DNA of 64,000 nucleotides from Nocardioides sp. B-3 (lineage in GTDB: Bacteria > Actinomycetota > Actinomycetes > Propionibacteriales > Nocardioidaceae). Made by a program: the position numbers and the translations under genes. Below are positions 27,730 through 37,313 of the stretch, piece by piece (positions within the stretch are counted from its first letter, which is position 1; every line of letters starts with the position of its first letter). Below the pieces are notes generated by a model. It was not told the DNA's origin. It searched no databases and worked only from the letters and a program-made list of their open reading frames with translations. The stretch is from contig NZ_CP087968.1 in assembly GCF_024703895.1 (NCBI RefSeq), positions 4,154,001-4,218,000 of the forward strand, written 5' to 3'.

Positions 27730-28480
27730 CCGCCGAAGGCGTGGGTCGCGGTGACCCCACCGTCGACGGCGATCTCGGCACCGGTGATGTAGCTGCTCTC
27801 GTCACTGGCCGGGAAGACGTAGGTCGGAGCGATGTCGGCAGGCGTCCCGACCCGTCGCATCGGCACCTTGGTGGCGCCGTACTCCATCGCTGCGGCACCG
27901 CCGTGCTCCTGCGTCATCGGGGTGTCGATCATGCCCGGGTGCACGGAGTTGACCCGGATCCGGCGCCGCGCGAGCTCGTGGCTGGCGGCCTTGGTCATGC
28001 CGCGGATGGCCCACTTGGAGCCGCAGTAGGCCACCAGCGAGCCCATCCCGCCCGGGCCCTCGACGGACGAGGCGTTGATGATCGAGCCGCCGCCGTTCTT
28101 CTTCATCGTCGGCGTGACCGCCTGCATGCCCGGGAAGCAACCCTGCTGGTTGACCCCCACACGAGTTGCGCCTCGGCGAGCGGCATCGTGTCGATGTCAC
28201 CGAAGCGCAGGATGCCGGCGTTGTTGGCGAGCACGTTGACCGGGCCGAAGCGCTCGTTGGTGTCGGCCACCAGCGCCTCCCACGACGCCGGGTCTGACAC
28301 GTCGTGCCGGGTGAAGTGCGCGCGCTCCCCGAGCTCGTCGGCCAGTGCCTGCCCGCCCACCTCGTTGATGTCCGCGATCGCGACCGACGCGCCCTCGGCG
28401 ACGAAGGCCCGCACGATGGCCTCGCCCTGTCCCTGTGCTCCGCCGGTGACGATGGCGACCTTGCCGTCCAGACGACTCAT
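27726..28480 (-). CDS. Short-chain dehydrogenase, 3-alpha/20-beta-hydroxysteroid-dehydrogenase-like
   Basis: A classical SDR of about 251 residues. Cofactor loop GKVAIVTGGAQGQGEAIVRA, NNAG in VNVLANNAGILRFGDID, catalytic Ser-Tyr-Lys in IINASSVEGPGG then VAYCGSKWAIRGMTK, and VHPGMIDTPM. IADINEVGGQALADELG, FTRHDVSDPASW and ASDESSYITGAEIAVDGG closely follow the 3-alpha/20-beta-HSD (FabG3, Rv2002) pattern. One shift near 28160. NAD(P)-dependent oxidation of a steroid hydroxyl is likely given the KstR-controlled operon. Confidence 0.82.
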
Positions 28481-28492
28481 CAAACGTGCCTC

Positions 28493-29383
28493 TCAGATCT
28501 TCAGCTGCATGACGGAATCGGCCGCGAAGCCGACAGATGGGTCCCGGTCGGCGAAGTAGCCACCGAGCTGGGTCTCGAGGTCGGCCTGCGTCCACGCGGT
28601 GTCCGTCGCGTCGAAGCGCTGCTCGACGACCGGCGCTGCGAGGAGGGCGACCATGCCGCCGTAGACGACGAAGACCCGGCCGGTGATGCGCTCGGCGGCC
28701 GGTGAGGCGAGGTAGGCGACGAACGGCGCGACGTGGTCGGGTGAATAGGGGTCGACCGCCGGGCCCGACGTGTCCTCACCGAAGACCGACTCGGTCATGG
28801 CCGTGCGGGCGCGCGGGCAGATGGCGTTGGCGGTGACGCCGATCCGACCGAGGCCGCGGGCGGCCGAGAGGGTCAGCGCGGTGATGCCGGCCTTGGCCGC
28901 GGCGTAGTTGGCCTGCCCCGGCGACCCGGACAGGAACGCCTCGGACGCGGTGTTGACGATGCGGCCGTAGACCTGACCGTCGGTCTCCTTCGAGAGGGCC
29001 CGCCAGTGCGCGGCGGCGTTGCGGGTCAGCAGGAAGTGGCCGCGCAGGTGCACCCTGAGGACGAGGTCCCACTCCTCGTCGCTGAGGTTGAAGAGCATCT
29101 TGTCCCGGGTGATCCCCGCGTTGTTGACCACGATGTCGAGCGATCCGAACTCGCCGATCGCGGTGTTCACCATCGCGTCGGCGGTGCTGCGCTCCCCCAC
29201 GTCGCCGGTGACGATGCGCACCTCGACGCCACGAGACCTGATCTCCTCCGCCGCCCCGTCGGCGGCACCGGGCAGGTCGTTGAGGACGATCCGCGCTCCC
29301 CGGTCGGCGAGGGCGAGCGCTTCGGCGCGGCCGAGACCGGCGCCGGCGCCGGTGACGACGGCGACCTTTCCTTCGAGGCTCAT
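28493..29383 (-). CDS. Short-chain dehydrogenase, Hsd4A (Rv3502c)-like
   Basis: An intact SDR of 296 residues: GKVAVVTGAGAGLGRAEALA, VTGDVGERSTADAMVNTAIG, LDIVVNNAGITRDKMLFNLS, IVNTASEAFLSGSPGQANYA with the catalytic Tyr and AAKAGITALTLSAARGLGRI. A C-terminal extension (AAPVVEQRFDATDTAWTQAD, then a tail ending VMQLKI) exceeds the usual 250 residues, as in the M. tuberculosis 17-beta-hydroxysteroid/beta-hydroxyacyl dehydrogenase Hsd4A. The gene order ferredoxin then SDR matches Rv3503c-Rv3502c beside the mce4 genes. Start overlaps the ferredoxin stop (ATGA). Confidence 0.82.
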   Translation of the reverse strand: MSLEGKVAVVTGAGAGLGRAEALALADRGARIVLNDLPGAADGAAEEIRSRGVEVRIVTGDVGERSTADAMVNTAIGEFGSLDIVVNNAGITRDKMLFNLSDEEWDLVLRVHLRGHFLLTRNAAAHWRALSKETDGQVYGRIVNTASEAFLSGSPGQANYAAAKAGITALTLSAARGLGRIGVTANAICPRARTAMTESVFGEDTSGPAVDPYSPDHVAPFVAYLASPAAERITGRVFVVYGGMVALLAAPVVEQRFDATDTAWTQADLETQLGGYFADRDPSVGFAADSVMQLKI

Positions 29384-29586
29384 CCTTCGCTGACGGCTTC
29401 CTCGAGCGAGATCGCCGCGCGGGGGCACGAGGCCACGGCGCGGCGCACGGACTCGAGGTCGTCGGGACCGACGTCCTCCTTCTTCACGACGAGGTAGTCG
29501 TCGTCGTCCAGCTCGAACACGTCGGGCGCCAGTGCCTCGCACATGGCGTTTGACTCGCAGAGGTCGAAGTCGACCTTCACCTTCAT
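29380..29586 (-). CDS. Small [3Fe-4S]/[4Fe-4S] ferredoxin (FdxD-like)
   Basis: 68 residues. Cysteines are DLCESNAMCEALAPDVF (C-X5-C) and VASCPRAAISLEE (CP near the C-terminus), three ligands as in the bacterial ferredoxins that feed cytochrome P450s. The acidic surface (FELDDDDY) is typical. ATG is chosen over an adjacent TTG; GGAG lies upstream. Counterpart by position of M. tuberculosis fdxD (Rv3503c). It sits between a ferredoxin reductase and steroid SDR genes under a KstR site, so it should carry electrons to steroid oxygenases encoded elsewhere. Confidence 0.88.
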   Translation of the reverse strand: MKVKVDFDLCESNAMCEALAPDVFELDDDDYLVVKKEDVGPDDLESVRRAVASCPRAAISLEEAVSEG

Positions 29587-29596
29587 CAAGAGCTCC

Positions 29597-30562
29597 TCAT
29601 CCTTCGCTGGAGTGGCCGGGGAAGACGTGGGCGGACGGATCGATCGCGACCGCCGCGTTGTTGACGGCGGTCGCGGCCTCGCCGAAGCCGACGGCGATCA
29701 GCCGGACCTTGCCGGGATATTCGGTGATGTCCCCGGCGGCGAACACCCGATCGAGGTTGGTCCGCATCGACGAGTCGACAACGACGTGCCGCTTCTCGGT
29801 GGCGATGCCCCAGCCCTGCAGGGCGCCGAGGTCGGCGATGAAGCCGAGGGCGGCGACGACCGCCTGCGCCGGCCGCACGATCGGCTCCCGGCCGTCGACG
29901 AGGATCTCGACCTCCTCGACGGCATTGTCGCCTCGCACGGCGGTCACCCGGGCCTTGGTGATGATCTCGACCGAGGACTCGCGGACGGCCGCGACGGTGC
30001 GCTCGTGCGCGCGGAAAGCGTCGCGGCGGTGCACGAGCGTCACCGACTTCGCCATCGGCTCGAGGTGCTGGGCCCAGTCGAAGGCACTGTCGCCGCCGCC
30101 GACGATCACGACGTCCTTGCCGTGGTACGGCGCGAAGCTGGGCACGAAGAACTCGAGCCCTCGCCCCACCCAGCCGTCACCGGCGGGCAGTGCACGTGGA
30201 CTGAACTTGCCGATGCCGGCGGTGATCAGGACCGCGCCGGCGTCGATGAGGGTGCCGTCGTCGAGGCCGACCACGACGCGGTCGCCCCGGTGGGTCAGCG
30301 TCTCTGCCGTGCGGTCGAGGAAGTATTCCGGCTTGGCGGTGTCGGCCCGGGCGACCAGCCCGGCCACGAGGTCCCGCCCCTTGACCGTGGGGAAGCCGGC
30401 GACGTCGAGGATCGCCTTCTCGGGATACATCGCGGTGATCTGGCCACCGAGCTCGGGCAGCGAGTCGACGACGGCCACGGACAGCCCGCGAAAGCCCGCG
30501 TAGTAGGCGGAGAAGAGACCCGTCGGGCCCGCGCCGACGATGAGCAGATCAACCTGCGGCAC
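29597..30562 (-). CDS. TrxR-like ferredoxin-NADP+ reductase
   Basis: An intact 321-residue flavoprotein. FAD loop VDLLIVGAGPTGLFSAYYAG, NADP loop KDVVIVGGGDSAFDWAQHLE, FAD site VFAAGDITEYPGKVRLIAVG. The CxxC of true thioredoxin reductases is absent at the usual place and LPELGGQITAMYPEKAILDV matches the YumC/TrxR-like ferredoxin-NADP reductase family. GTG start, 21 bases downstream of a perfect KstR operator. It ends 10 bases before the ferredoxin gene, so reductase and ferredoxin form a dedicated electron-transfer pair for the sterol pathway. Confidence 0.87.
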   Translation of the reverse strand: MPQVDLLIVGAGPTGLFSAYYAGFRGLSVAVVDSLPELGGQITAMYPEKAILDVAGFPTVKGRDLVAGLVARADTAKPEYFLDRTAETLTHRGDRVVVGLDDGTLIDAGAVLITAGIGKFSPRALPAGDGWVGRGLEFFVPSFAPYHGKDVVIVGGGDSAFDWAQHLEPMAKSVTLVHRRDAFRAHERTVAAVRESSVEIITKARVTAVRGDNAVEEVEILVDGREPIVRPAQAVVAALGFIADLGALQGWGIATEKRHVVVDSSMRTNLDRVFAAGDITEYPGKVRLIAVGFGEAATAVNNAAVAIDPSAHVFPGHSSEG

Positions 30563-30582
30563 GACGTTTTCTCCCTCACTGT

Positions 30583-30596
30583 TAGAACACGTTCTA
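30583..30596. promoter_or_regulatory. KstR operator upstream of the ferredoxin-reductase operon
   Basis: TAGAACACGTTCTA matches TNNAACNNGTTNNA perfectly. It lies between the start of the ferredoxin reductase and the stop of the last gene of the mce operon, so it can only serve the leftward reductase-ferredoxin-SDR-SDR-hypothetical unit. Confidence 0.9.
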
Positions 30597-30598
30597 CC

Positions 30599-31278
30599 TT
30601 AGCCGAGTGCGTTGACTCCCGCTATCGCCCAGTCGCCGTCCTCGCGGACGAGATCGACGACGAGCCGGTTGCGGACCAGCTGGTTGGCCTTCGTCCTCGC
30701 CGACGACGTCTCCCCGGTTGATGAAGACCAGCACCTGCGCCTTCTCGGCCGTGGCCGAGATGATGGCCGAGGAGACGGCGGTGGCTTCCCCGGGAGATCT
30801 TGTTCTTCTCCGTGTTGGCCCGCACCTGCTCCATGGCCGAGTCGTACTCCTCGCGGAAGGCCGGCGTCAACCGGGCCGCCGCCACCTCGAGGTCCCGGTC
30901 GAAGGTGTCGTGGTGGTAGGTGAGCACTCGCTGGCTCAGGTCGGCGGCAGCCACGAGCACGCCGGTGCGGGCGTCCTCGTCGGTGATCTGGCCACTCTCC
31001 GGCGCCGCTCCCTGCGGCGGGTTCAGCTCGTCGTAAACGGTGAAGCCGGTGAAGACGGCCAGCCCGACCACGATCGCCGTGAGCAGGGCGGCCAGCCGTG
31101 CACTGCCGACGAGGCCCGGCTTCGGCTTCGCTTGCGGCTCTTCCTCAGGCCGCGCTTCCGGCTCGACGACGGGCTCCTCCGCCTCCGGCGGCAGGTCGGA
31201 TCCGCAGTAGCGGCACTTGATCGCCGCGGCCTTGATGGTCTCGGCGCAGAAGGGACAGGCGCGCTCGTCTGATCTCAT
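30599..31278 (-). CDS. Mce-associated membrane protein with N-terminal zinc ribbon, frameshifted
   Basis: Begins MRSDERACPFCAETIKAAAI then KCRYCGSDLPPE: two CxxC pairs form a zinc ribbon. A Pro/Glu-rich linker, one membrane helix (LAALLTAIVVGLAVFTGFTV) and an extracytoplasmic domain follow (DLSQRVLTYHHDTFDRDLEV, RLTPAFREEYDSAMEQV). The rest reads AVSSAIISATAEKAQVLVFI and RNRLVVDLVREDGDWAIAGV. The latter domain is the Mce-associated (Mas) fold found at the 3' end of mce operons. Shifts near 30797 and 30714. The cytoplasmic zinc ribbon fused to a Mas protein is unusual. Confidence 0.75.
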
Positions 31279-31283
31279 CGCTC

Positions 31284-31789
31284 TCAACCCACGAACTGGA
31301 GTCCGGAGGTGAGCCAGCGCCCATCCACCTTCTCCATGTCGAGCTGGATCCGCCCGGGGAACGGTCTTGGTCTCACCCTTCGTGGCCTTGCTGGTGACCC
31401 GGGTGTTGGCGGCGACGAAGACGGTCGCCGTCGAGGTGTCGACGGCGCTGATCCCGACCTCGAGCACGCTCGGCACGGCCGTGGACTCCTGCTCGCGCGC
31501 CGACTCCTTGATGTTGTCCACCTCGGCTGCGTACTGCTCCTTGAAGTCACCGGTGGCGCCGTCCAGGGACCGCCTGCGCCTGCGCATCGACGTTGTCGTG
31601 GTCGACGCCCGGGAAGGCCTGCACCTGCGCGGTGGCTGCCCGGCTCACGTCGACGTAGAGCTGGCTGCGCTGCTCCGCCGCGGTCTGGCCGGGCAGCGCC
31701 TCGCTGCCGCGGGTGAGGAGCACGGCCGGGGTGGCGCCGAGGGCGAGCCCGAGGACGAGCAGGACGAGGTTGAGACGGCGCAGGTTCAT
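31284..31789 (-). CDS. Mce-associated membrane protein, frameshifted
   Basis: About 168 residues: an N-terminal membrane anchor (LNLVLLVLGLALGATPAVLL) and an extracytoplasmic domain with FKEQYAAEVDNIKESAREQE, STAVPSVLEVGISAVDTSTA, TVFVAANTRVTSK and the end KVDGRWLTSGLQFVG. This is the standard Mce-associated protein fold, often stabilising Mce complexes. Shifts near 31567 and 31354. Its ATG overlaps the mce4F stop. Topology implies a periplasmic-side role in the Mce4 transporter. Confidence 0.78.
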
Positions 31790-32919
31790 CAGTTGGCCCC
31801 GGTCAGGACGTCGATCGTGCGCGGCGGAGGTGCGTACTTCATGCCACGCATATTGACAGGCGCACCGCTGCGACACTCGGCCGGGAAGAACTCGACGAAA
31901 GAAGTCTCATTGGGTGAGCGTCGCTGGGAGGGCGGCAGGTAGCCGTCGGTGCACGGCGGCGGGTCCCGGTTGAGGTTGAGGTTGACCCGGCCGTACTTCT
32001 GTCCGTCGAGGTCAGCCAGCGCCGTCGGGCCGGCCGCCAGCAGCCGCGGGAAGGTCACCAGCAGCTGCTCGAGGCCGTCGCGTCGCTCGGCCAGCACGCG
32101 GGTCACCCGGATGGTGTTGATCAGGAACGGCGGCAGCACGACGCGCAGGTCCTCGACGAGCGCCTGCACCTCGGTGGCCGTCGCCGGCGCCTGCGTCAGC
32201 ACGGTGCGCACGTCCTTGTCCGAGGCCGCCAGCGTGTCGGTGAGCAGCGCCAGGTCGCGCGCGAAGGAACGGATGTTCTCCTTGTTGGCGGCCTGCGTCT
32301 CCAGCACGGGCTGGGCCGCGTCGAGCAGCCGGATGGTGGCGTCCCGGTTGGCGCGGGCGTCGAGGATGAAGGCCCGGCCGTTGTCGACGATCGAGCGCAG
32401 CGGCGTCGCGTTGTCGCGGAACATGTCACCCAGCTCGTCCACGACGATGCCGAGGTTGTCCTTGTCGACCGACCCGATCAGGGAGCTGAGGTGGCGCAGG
32501 AGCACGTCCTCGCCGATGGGCAGCGACCCGGCGTCACCGGTCAACCGGTCGCCGTCCCGCACGAACGGGCCCTGCGTGGCGGGCGGCTCGAAGTCGAGGT
32601 ACTGCTCACCCACCGCCGACAGGTTGTGCACGTACATCGGCGAGTTGACCGGCAGCCTCGTCTCCTCGTCGAGCGCGAGGTCGACGTTGAGGCCCTCGCC
32701 GGTCACCGTCATGTCGGAGACCTTGCCGATCTTGACGCCGCGGTAGGTCACCTCCGAGCCGATGAACAGGCCACCGGAGGTCGGCAGCGTCGCGTGCGCC
32801 TCGATGCCGCGGCCCGGGACGCGGTCGACCAGCCCGAGGTAGCTGCTGGAGACGTAGAGGATCCCGATCGCGCTGGTCACGATGAAGGCGATCAGCCGGA
32901 TGCGTACGCCGCGGGTCAC
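31789..32919 (-). CDS. mce4F: Mce family protein Mce4F
   Basis: An intact protein of 376 residues. An N-terminal membrane anchor (RLIAFIVTSAIGILYVSSSY) leads into the MlaD/Mce domain (LPTSGGLFIGSEVTYRGVKI, GKVSDMTVTGEGLNVDLALD). A long helical Cholesterol-uptake-porter region and a Pro-rich C-terminus (ECRSGAPVNMRGMKYAPPPR) follow. It is sixth in the six-gene mce series, the last before the Mas genes. Mce proteins form a hexameric tunnel carrying lipid across the envelope. Start GTG overlaps the mce4E stop (GTGA). Confidence 0.9.
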   Translation of the reverse strand: MTRGVRIRLIAFIVTSAIGILYVSSSYLGLVDRVPGRGIEAHATLPTSGGLFIGSEVTYRGVKIGKVSDMTVTGEGLNVDLALDEETRLPVNSPMYVHNLSAVGEQYLDFEPPATQGPFVRDGDRLTGDAGSLPIGEDVLLRHLSSLIGSVDKDNLGIVVDELGDMFRDNATPLRSIVDNGRAFILDARANRDATIRLLDAAQPVLETQAANKENIRSFARDLALLTDTLAASDKDVRTVLTQAPATATEVQALVEDLRVVLPPFLINTIRVTRVLAERRDGLEQLLVTFPRLLAAGPTALADLDGQKYGRVNLNLNRDPPPCTDGYLPPSQRRSPNETSFVEFFPAECRSGAPVNMRGMKYAPPPRTIDVLTGAN

Positions 32920-34095
32920 CGGGCACTCCTCACGGCGGCCGGCACCCGGGCCAGCGTGGCCGGGCGGCACAGCGGCAGGCCGGGCGCACCCGCGCACAGC
33001 TGGTCGAGCGCAGTGTCGCTCTGGGTGCAGACCGGCGCCAGCGGGGTGCTGAGGCACACCTGCTGGAGCTCGTCCAGCGTGGACGGGATGAGCCCGCCCT
33101 CGGACACGGGGGTGAGCTTGATCTGCATCAGGAACGCCACGTTGGCGTAGTCGCCCTTGATCACGTCGGCGGCCTCGAGGGGGAACGGATAGCTGGCCAG
33201 CGACACCAGACCGGGCACGAGGTTCTCGTCGGTGTCGGCGAGCTTGCGCAGCACCGGCTCGAGGTGGCGCAGCTGCGAGACCAGGTTGTCCTTGGTCGCG
33301 TTGATGACCCGGGTCCCGACGACCCCGAGCTCGTCCAGCTCGGTCAGCATCCGCACCCGGGGCGTCGTGCTGCTCGTTGAGCACGGCGAGCGCCGGACCC
33401 ATCGAGTCGAGCGCGTCGGCGATCACCTGCTTCTCGTCCACCGGGGTCTTGCTCAGCTCGTTGACCGAGTCGAAGGCGGCAATCAGGTCGGTCTTCTGCC
33501 CGTTCAACGCGGTGACCAGCGACTCGACTCGGCCGAGGACGTCGCGGAGCTCGTCGGAGCGCCCGTTCATCATCGCGTTGAGCTCCCGGCTGATCGTCTT
33601 GATCTGCGCGACGCCGCCACCGCTGAGCAGGAAGGACAGCGCTCCCAGCACCTCCTCGACCTCCGGGTTGCGGCCGGTCTGGGCGAGCGGGATGTGGTCG
33701 CCCTCCGACAGCTGCCGCGTCGCCGCCGCGGGGAGCGCATCGCGAGCGGGCTCCACCAGCGCGATGTACTTCTCCCCCAGCAGGCTGGTCTGGCGGACCT
33801 CGGCGATCACGGAACCCGGGAGCACGACGTCCTTGCGCACGCGCATCGTCACCTCGGCGTGCCAGCCGGAGCGCTCGACCTCGAGCACTCGGCCGACCGG
33901 CACGTCGTCGACCATCACCGGCGTGCGCGGCACGACGTTGAGGACGTCGGTGAAGTCGGCGGTGACCTCGAACCCGTCCTCCTCCGCCACGGTGTTGGGC
34001 CCGCCGGGCAGCGGCAGGTCCTCGGCGCCGTCGAACTTGCAGCCGGTGGCGAGCACGAGGAGCGTCAGGAGGACCGTCACGATTCGGATCTTCAC
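32916..34095 (-). CDS. mce4E: Mce family lipoprotein Mce4E (LprN-like), frameshifted
   Basis: The GTG start is followed by KIRIVTVLLTLLVLATGC, a lipoprotein signal with lipobox VLATGC; the E member of mce operons is the lipoprotein. The Mce domain follows (GFEVTADFTDVLNVVPRTPV, VGRVLEVERSGWHAEVTMRV, RQTSLLGEKYIALVEP), then the helical domain. The C-terminal part has Cys pairs (VCLSTPLAPVCTQSD, LCAGAPGLPLCRPA). One shift near 33357. Overlaps mce4D by GTGA and mce4F by GTGA. Confidence 0.88.
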
Positions 34096-35259
34096 TGGCC
34101 ACCCCCGATCAGGGCGCCGATGTCGCCGACGGGTGCCATCGGTTGGCTCGTGGGGCCGGCCGTCCGGCCGTTCGCGCCGCCGCCCTGCGACGTGCCGAGG
34201 ACCGGGGCGAGCACGTCGGTGAGCAGCTGGCAGACCTCGCCCGGCTGCTTGATCGCGGCGTTGTTCTTGAGCGTGTCGCACAGGAACTGCGTCGGGTCCT
34301 CGAAGGCGGGGGCGGCGTTGACGCGCGAGCCGAAGGTGCCGGTGACCGGGTCGAACGCGATCGCAAGGTTGCCCATCGCGAGCGGGCCCTTCTGCGCGAC
34401 CAGCGCGAGCGCGTCCTTCTCCTTCTCCACCGTGCCGAGCACGGAGCCGAGCAGCTCGATGTCCTTGGCCAGCTTGCCGCGGTTCTCCTTGACGAAGCCG
34501 CGGACGGTGCCGAGCACTCTGGCCGGGGCGGCGAGCACCTTGCGCAGCTCTGCCCGCTCCCCGCGAGCTGGGACGAGACACCGGCGAGGTTGCCGATGAA
34601 GCGGTTGACGAGGCGCGTCGTTGCCCGCCAGCTCCTCGCTGAGCGAGGCCAGCGACCGGACGTTCTCGAAGAGCGGGCCGCGGTTGTCACTGAACGTCTC
34701 GACGGCGGCCGACAGGTTGCGGATGGCCTCCCCGCCGAGCTCGCCGTTGCCCTCCAGCGCCTTCGCGCCCGCGGTGATGACGTTGTTGAGCGGCCCGGAC
34801 TGCTCGCCCGGCTCGGGGCCGAGTGCCAACGACACGTCGTCGAGCGCCTTGTACATGCGGTCCAGCTCGATGGGGGTGTTGGTGCGCTCGAGCGGGATGT
34901 CGCCGCCGTCCTCGAGCGCGGGCTCGCCCTCGACGTACACGGGGAAGACCCGGACGAAGCGGTCGGCTACGAGGGTGGGGGTGACGATGGCGGCCTCGGC
35001 CTCGGCGGGCAGCGTGTAGCGCGGTCGTAGGTGACGTCGAGGCGCACCGAGTTGCCCTCGGGCACGACAGCGTCCACCCGGCCGATCTTGACGCCCATCA
35101 CGCGCAGCTCGGAGCCGGGATAGATCGCGACCGTGCGGGAGAAGTGCAGGGTCGCGGTGCGGGTGTCCCGGCCGGGCAGGAACGAGACGACCGCAGCCAC
35201 CACCGGGGAGCAGGACGAGACCGATCCCGAGAGCCTTCGGACTGATGCGTTCTGAACAT
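34092..35259 (-). CDS. mce4D: Mce family protein Mce4D, frameshifted
   Basis: About 389 residues. After a disturbed N-terminal membrane anchor come VVAAVVSFLPGRDTRTATLH and the Mce domain (IYPGSELRVMGVKIGRVDAV, EGNSVRLDVTYDRATRYTLP, ERTNTPIELDRMYKALDDVS). Helices NLSAAVETFSDNRGPLFENV and KVLAAPARVLGTVRGFVKEN, and the C-terminus QGGGANGRTAGPTSQPMAP, follow. Shifts near 35220, 35022, 34615 and 34558. The start region is uncertain; ATG 35259 is the likely one, seven bases after the mce4C stop. Confidence 0.85.
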
Positions 35260-35265
35260 GTCAGG

Positions 35266-36242
35266 TCACCTCTTTCCCGGGACGAACTCGCCGCTGAAGA
35301 CGCCGGTGATGTTGGGGAGATAGGCGTCGAACCACGGGCCGGTGCCGATGATGTTGCCGAGGATGTTCACGTAGGGGCCGTAGTTGTGGAGCAGCGTCTG
35401 CAGCTTGTCCTCGCGGGCCTTCAGGAAGGTGAGCACCTCGTCGAGCCGGTCGAGCGTCGGCCGGAGCTGTTCCCGGTTGTCCTCGACCACGCCCTCGAGG
35501 TCGTCGGCGAGCTGGCGGACGTGGACCAGCAGGTCGTGGATCGCCTGCTTGCGCTTGCGCAGCTCGGCGAAGACTAGGTCGGCGTTCTCCATCAGCTGGA
35601 CGAGGTCGCCCTTGCGCTCGTCGAGCAGGCTGGTGACCTCCGCCGAGCTCTCCAGCAGGTCGCCGATCTCCTCGTCGCGCGACGCGATCGTCTGCGACAG
35701 CCGCGAGATGCCGGTGAAGCTGCTCCTCACCTCCGGGGCGGCCTCGGTCGATCACTTCCGCGAGCGTGTTCAGGGCCTCGGAGAGCGACTTCTTCTGGGT
35801 CTCCTCGGTCTGCGTGGTGAGCTGGCCGAGGGTGCCGACGATGTCGAAGGTGACGTCGGTGCGGTCGACCGGGATGGTGCCGCCGTCGTCGAGCCGTTCG
35901 CTGCCGATCGTGGTCAGGTGCAGGAACTTCTCACCGAGCAGGTTCTGCACCTGCACCTCGGCCCGGGACTCGTCACCCGGGGGTGGCGTCCTTGACCTCG
36001 AAGTCGACGACCACCTTGTCCTGCTGGATCCGGATGTCCTGCACGCGACCGACGCGGATGCCCGCGACCCGGACCTCGCTGCCGACGTGCAGCCCGCTCG
36101 CGTCGATGAACTCCGCGTGGTAGGTCGTGCCGCGGAACCCGGGGAACTTCTGCAGGTTGAAGGACGCGGCCATCACGACGAGCAGCCCCACCGGGGTGAT
36201 GGCGCCCGGGCGCAGGATCTTGCGGTCGGAGTGGCGGGCCAT
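35266..36242 (-). CDS. mce4C: Mce family protein Mce4C, frameshifted
   Basis: About 325 residues. N-terminal anchor ILRPGAITPVGLLVVMAASF, Mce domain YHAEFIDASGLHVGSEVRVA and GIRVGRVQDIRIQQDKVVVD, VQVQNLLGEKFLHLTTIGSE, DRTDVTFDIVGTLGQLTTQT. A coiled helical region (ELRKRKQAIHDLLVHVRQLA) follows, and the end is GPWFDAYLPNITGVFSGEFV. Shifts near 35980 and 35740. The ATG overlaps the mce4B stop. Confidence 0.87.
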
Positions 36243-37313
36243 CAGCGCTTGCACCTGTCGACGGTCGAGTGCATGGTGAACTGCGCGATCTGCTTGACCA
36301 CGTCGGGCGGCAGCGTGTCGGCCAGCTCGGCGGGGAGCACGATGCCGCCGGTGAACTCGCAGAGGTAGTAGTTGTACCAGGAGCCGTAGACGCCGATCCG
36401 GGTCTGCCGCGACAGCATCGTCGGCAGCGTCTCGAGGGCCTCGTCGAGCATCGCCTTGTTCTCGGGGCGGGCCAGCACGGTGAAGAGCCGGCGCAGCTGC
36501 GCGACGTCCTGCTTGAGCAGCGGACGTGTCTCGGTCAGCAGGTCGGAGAGCGTCACGGAGAGCGTGGAGATGTTCTCCAGCGACTTGCCGATCGTGAACC
36601 GGTCGCGCGCGACGTTGCCGGTCCACTTCTCGAGGTTGGTGATGAGGTCGCCGAGCTGCTGGTGGTTGCCGTCGACGGTCTGCATCAGCGTCGTCAGGTT
36701 GACGATCACCTCGCCGATCAGCTGGTCACGGTCGGCCAGCGAGTTGGTGAGCTCGCCGGTCTGCTGGAGCAGGCCGGTGATCGTGCCGCCCTCGCCCTGC
36801 AGCACTCGGATCAGGTTCATCGAGAGCTGGTTGACGTCCTCGGGGTTGAGGGCCGCGAAGAGCGGCTGGAAGCCGTTGAACAGCGCGGTCAGGTTGAGAG
36901 CCGGGCGCGTCTGGCTGACCGGCAGGGTCGCCCCGTCGCTCAGCCGCTCGGCCTGCGGGTCGCCCTGCTCGAGCGCGAGGTAGCGGTCGCCGACGAGATT
37001 GAGGAAGCGGATGCTGGCCCGCGAGTCCGTGGTCATCGGGACCTCGCTCTTGACAGTGAACGAGATCATCGCTTGGTTGGCGCCGTGGATCTCCACGTCG
37101 GTCACCTCACCGACCGAGACGCCGGCGACCCGGACGTCGTCGCCCTTCTTGAGCTCACTGGCACTCGAGAAGATGCCCCTGAACTCCGTGTGCTCGCCCG
37201 AGGCCGATGCCGCCCATGATCACGGCCAGCGTCGTGGTGAAGACGATCGAGACCACCGTGAAGATGCCGAGCTTGATGCCGGCACTGACGGTCCCGGCGT
37301 TGCGTGCGTTCAC
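36242..37313 (-). CDS. mce4B: Mce family protein Mce4B, frameshifted once
   Basis: About 357 residues. Membrane anchor IKLGIFTVVSIVFTTTLAVI, Mce domain GDDVRVAGVSVGEVTDVEIH, FLNLVGDRYLALEQGDPQAE, then a long helical domain (NLTTLMQTVDGNHQQLGDLI) and a C-terminus with YGSWYNYYLCEFTGGIVLPA. One extra base near 37195 in the linker after the anchor. Start GTG overlaps the mce4A stop. Confidence 0.9.

Noticed and set aside
31789..34581. A single 930-residue frame spanning mce4D-F
   Set aside because: It is an artefact of frame shifts and gene overlaps that happen to stay open. Separate starts, a lipobox for mce4E and domain order show three genes.
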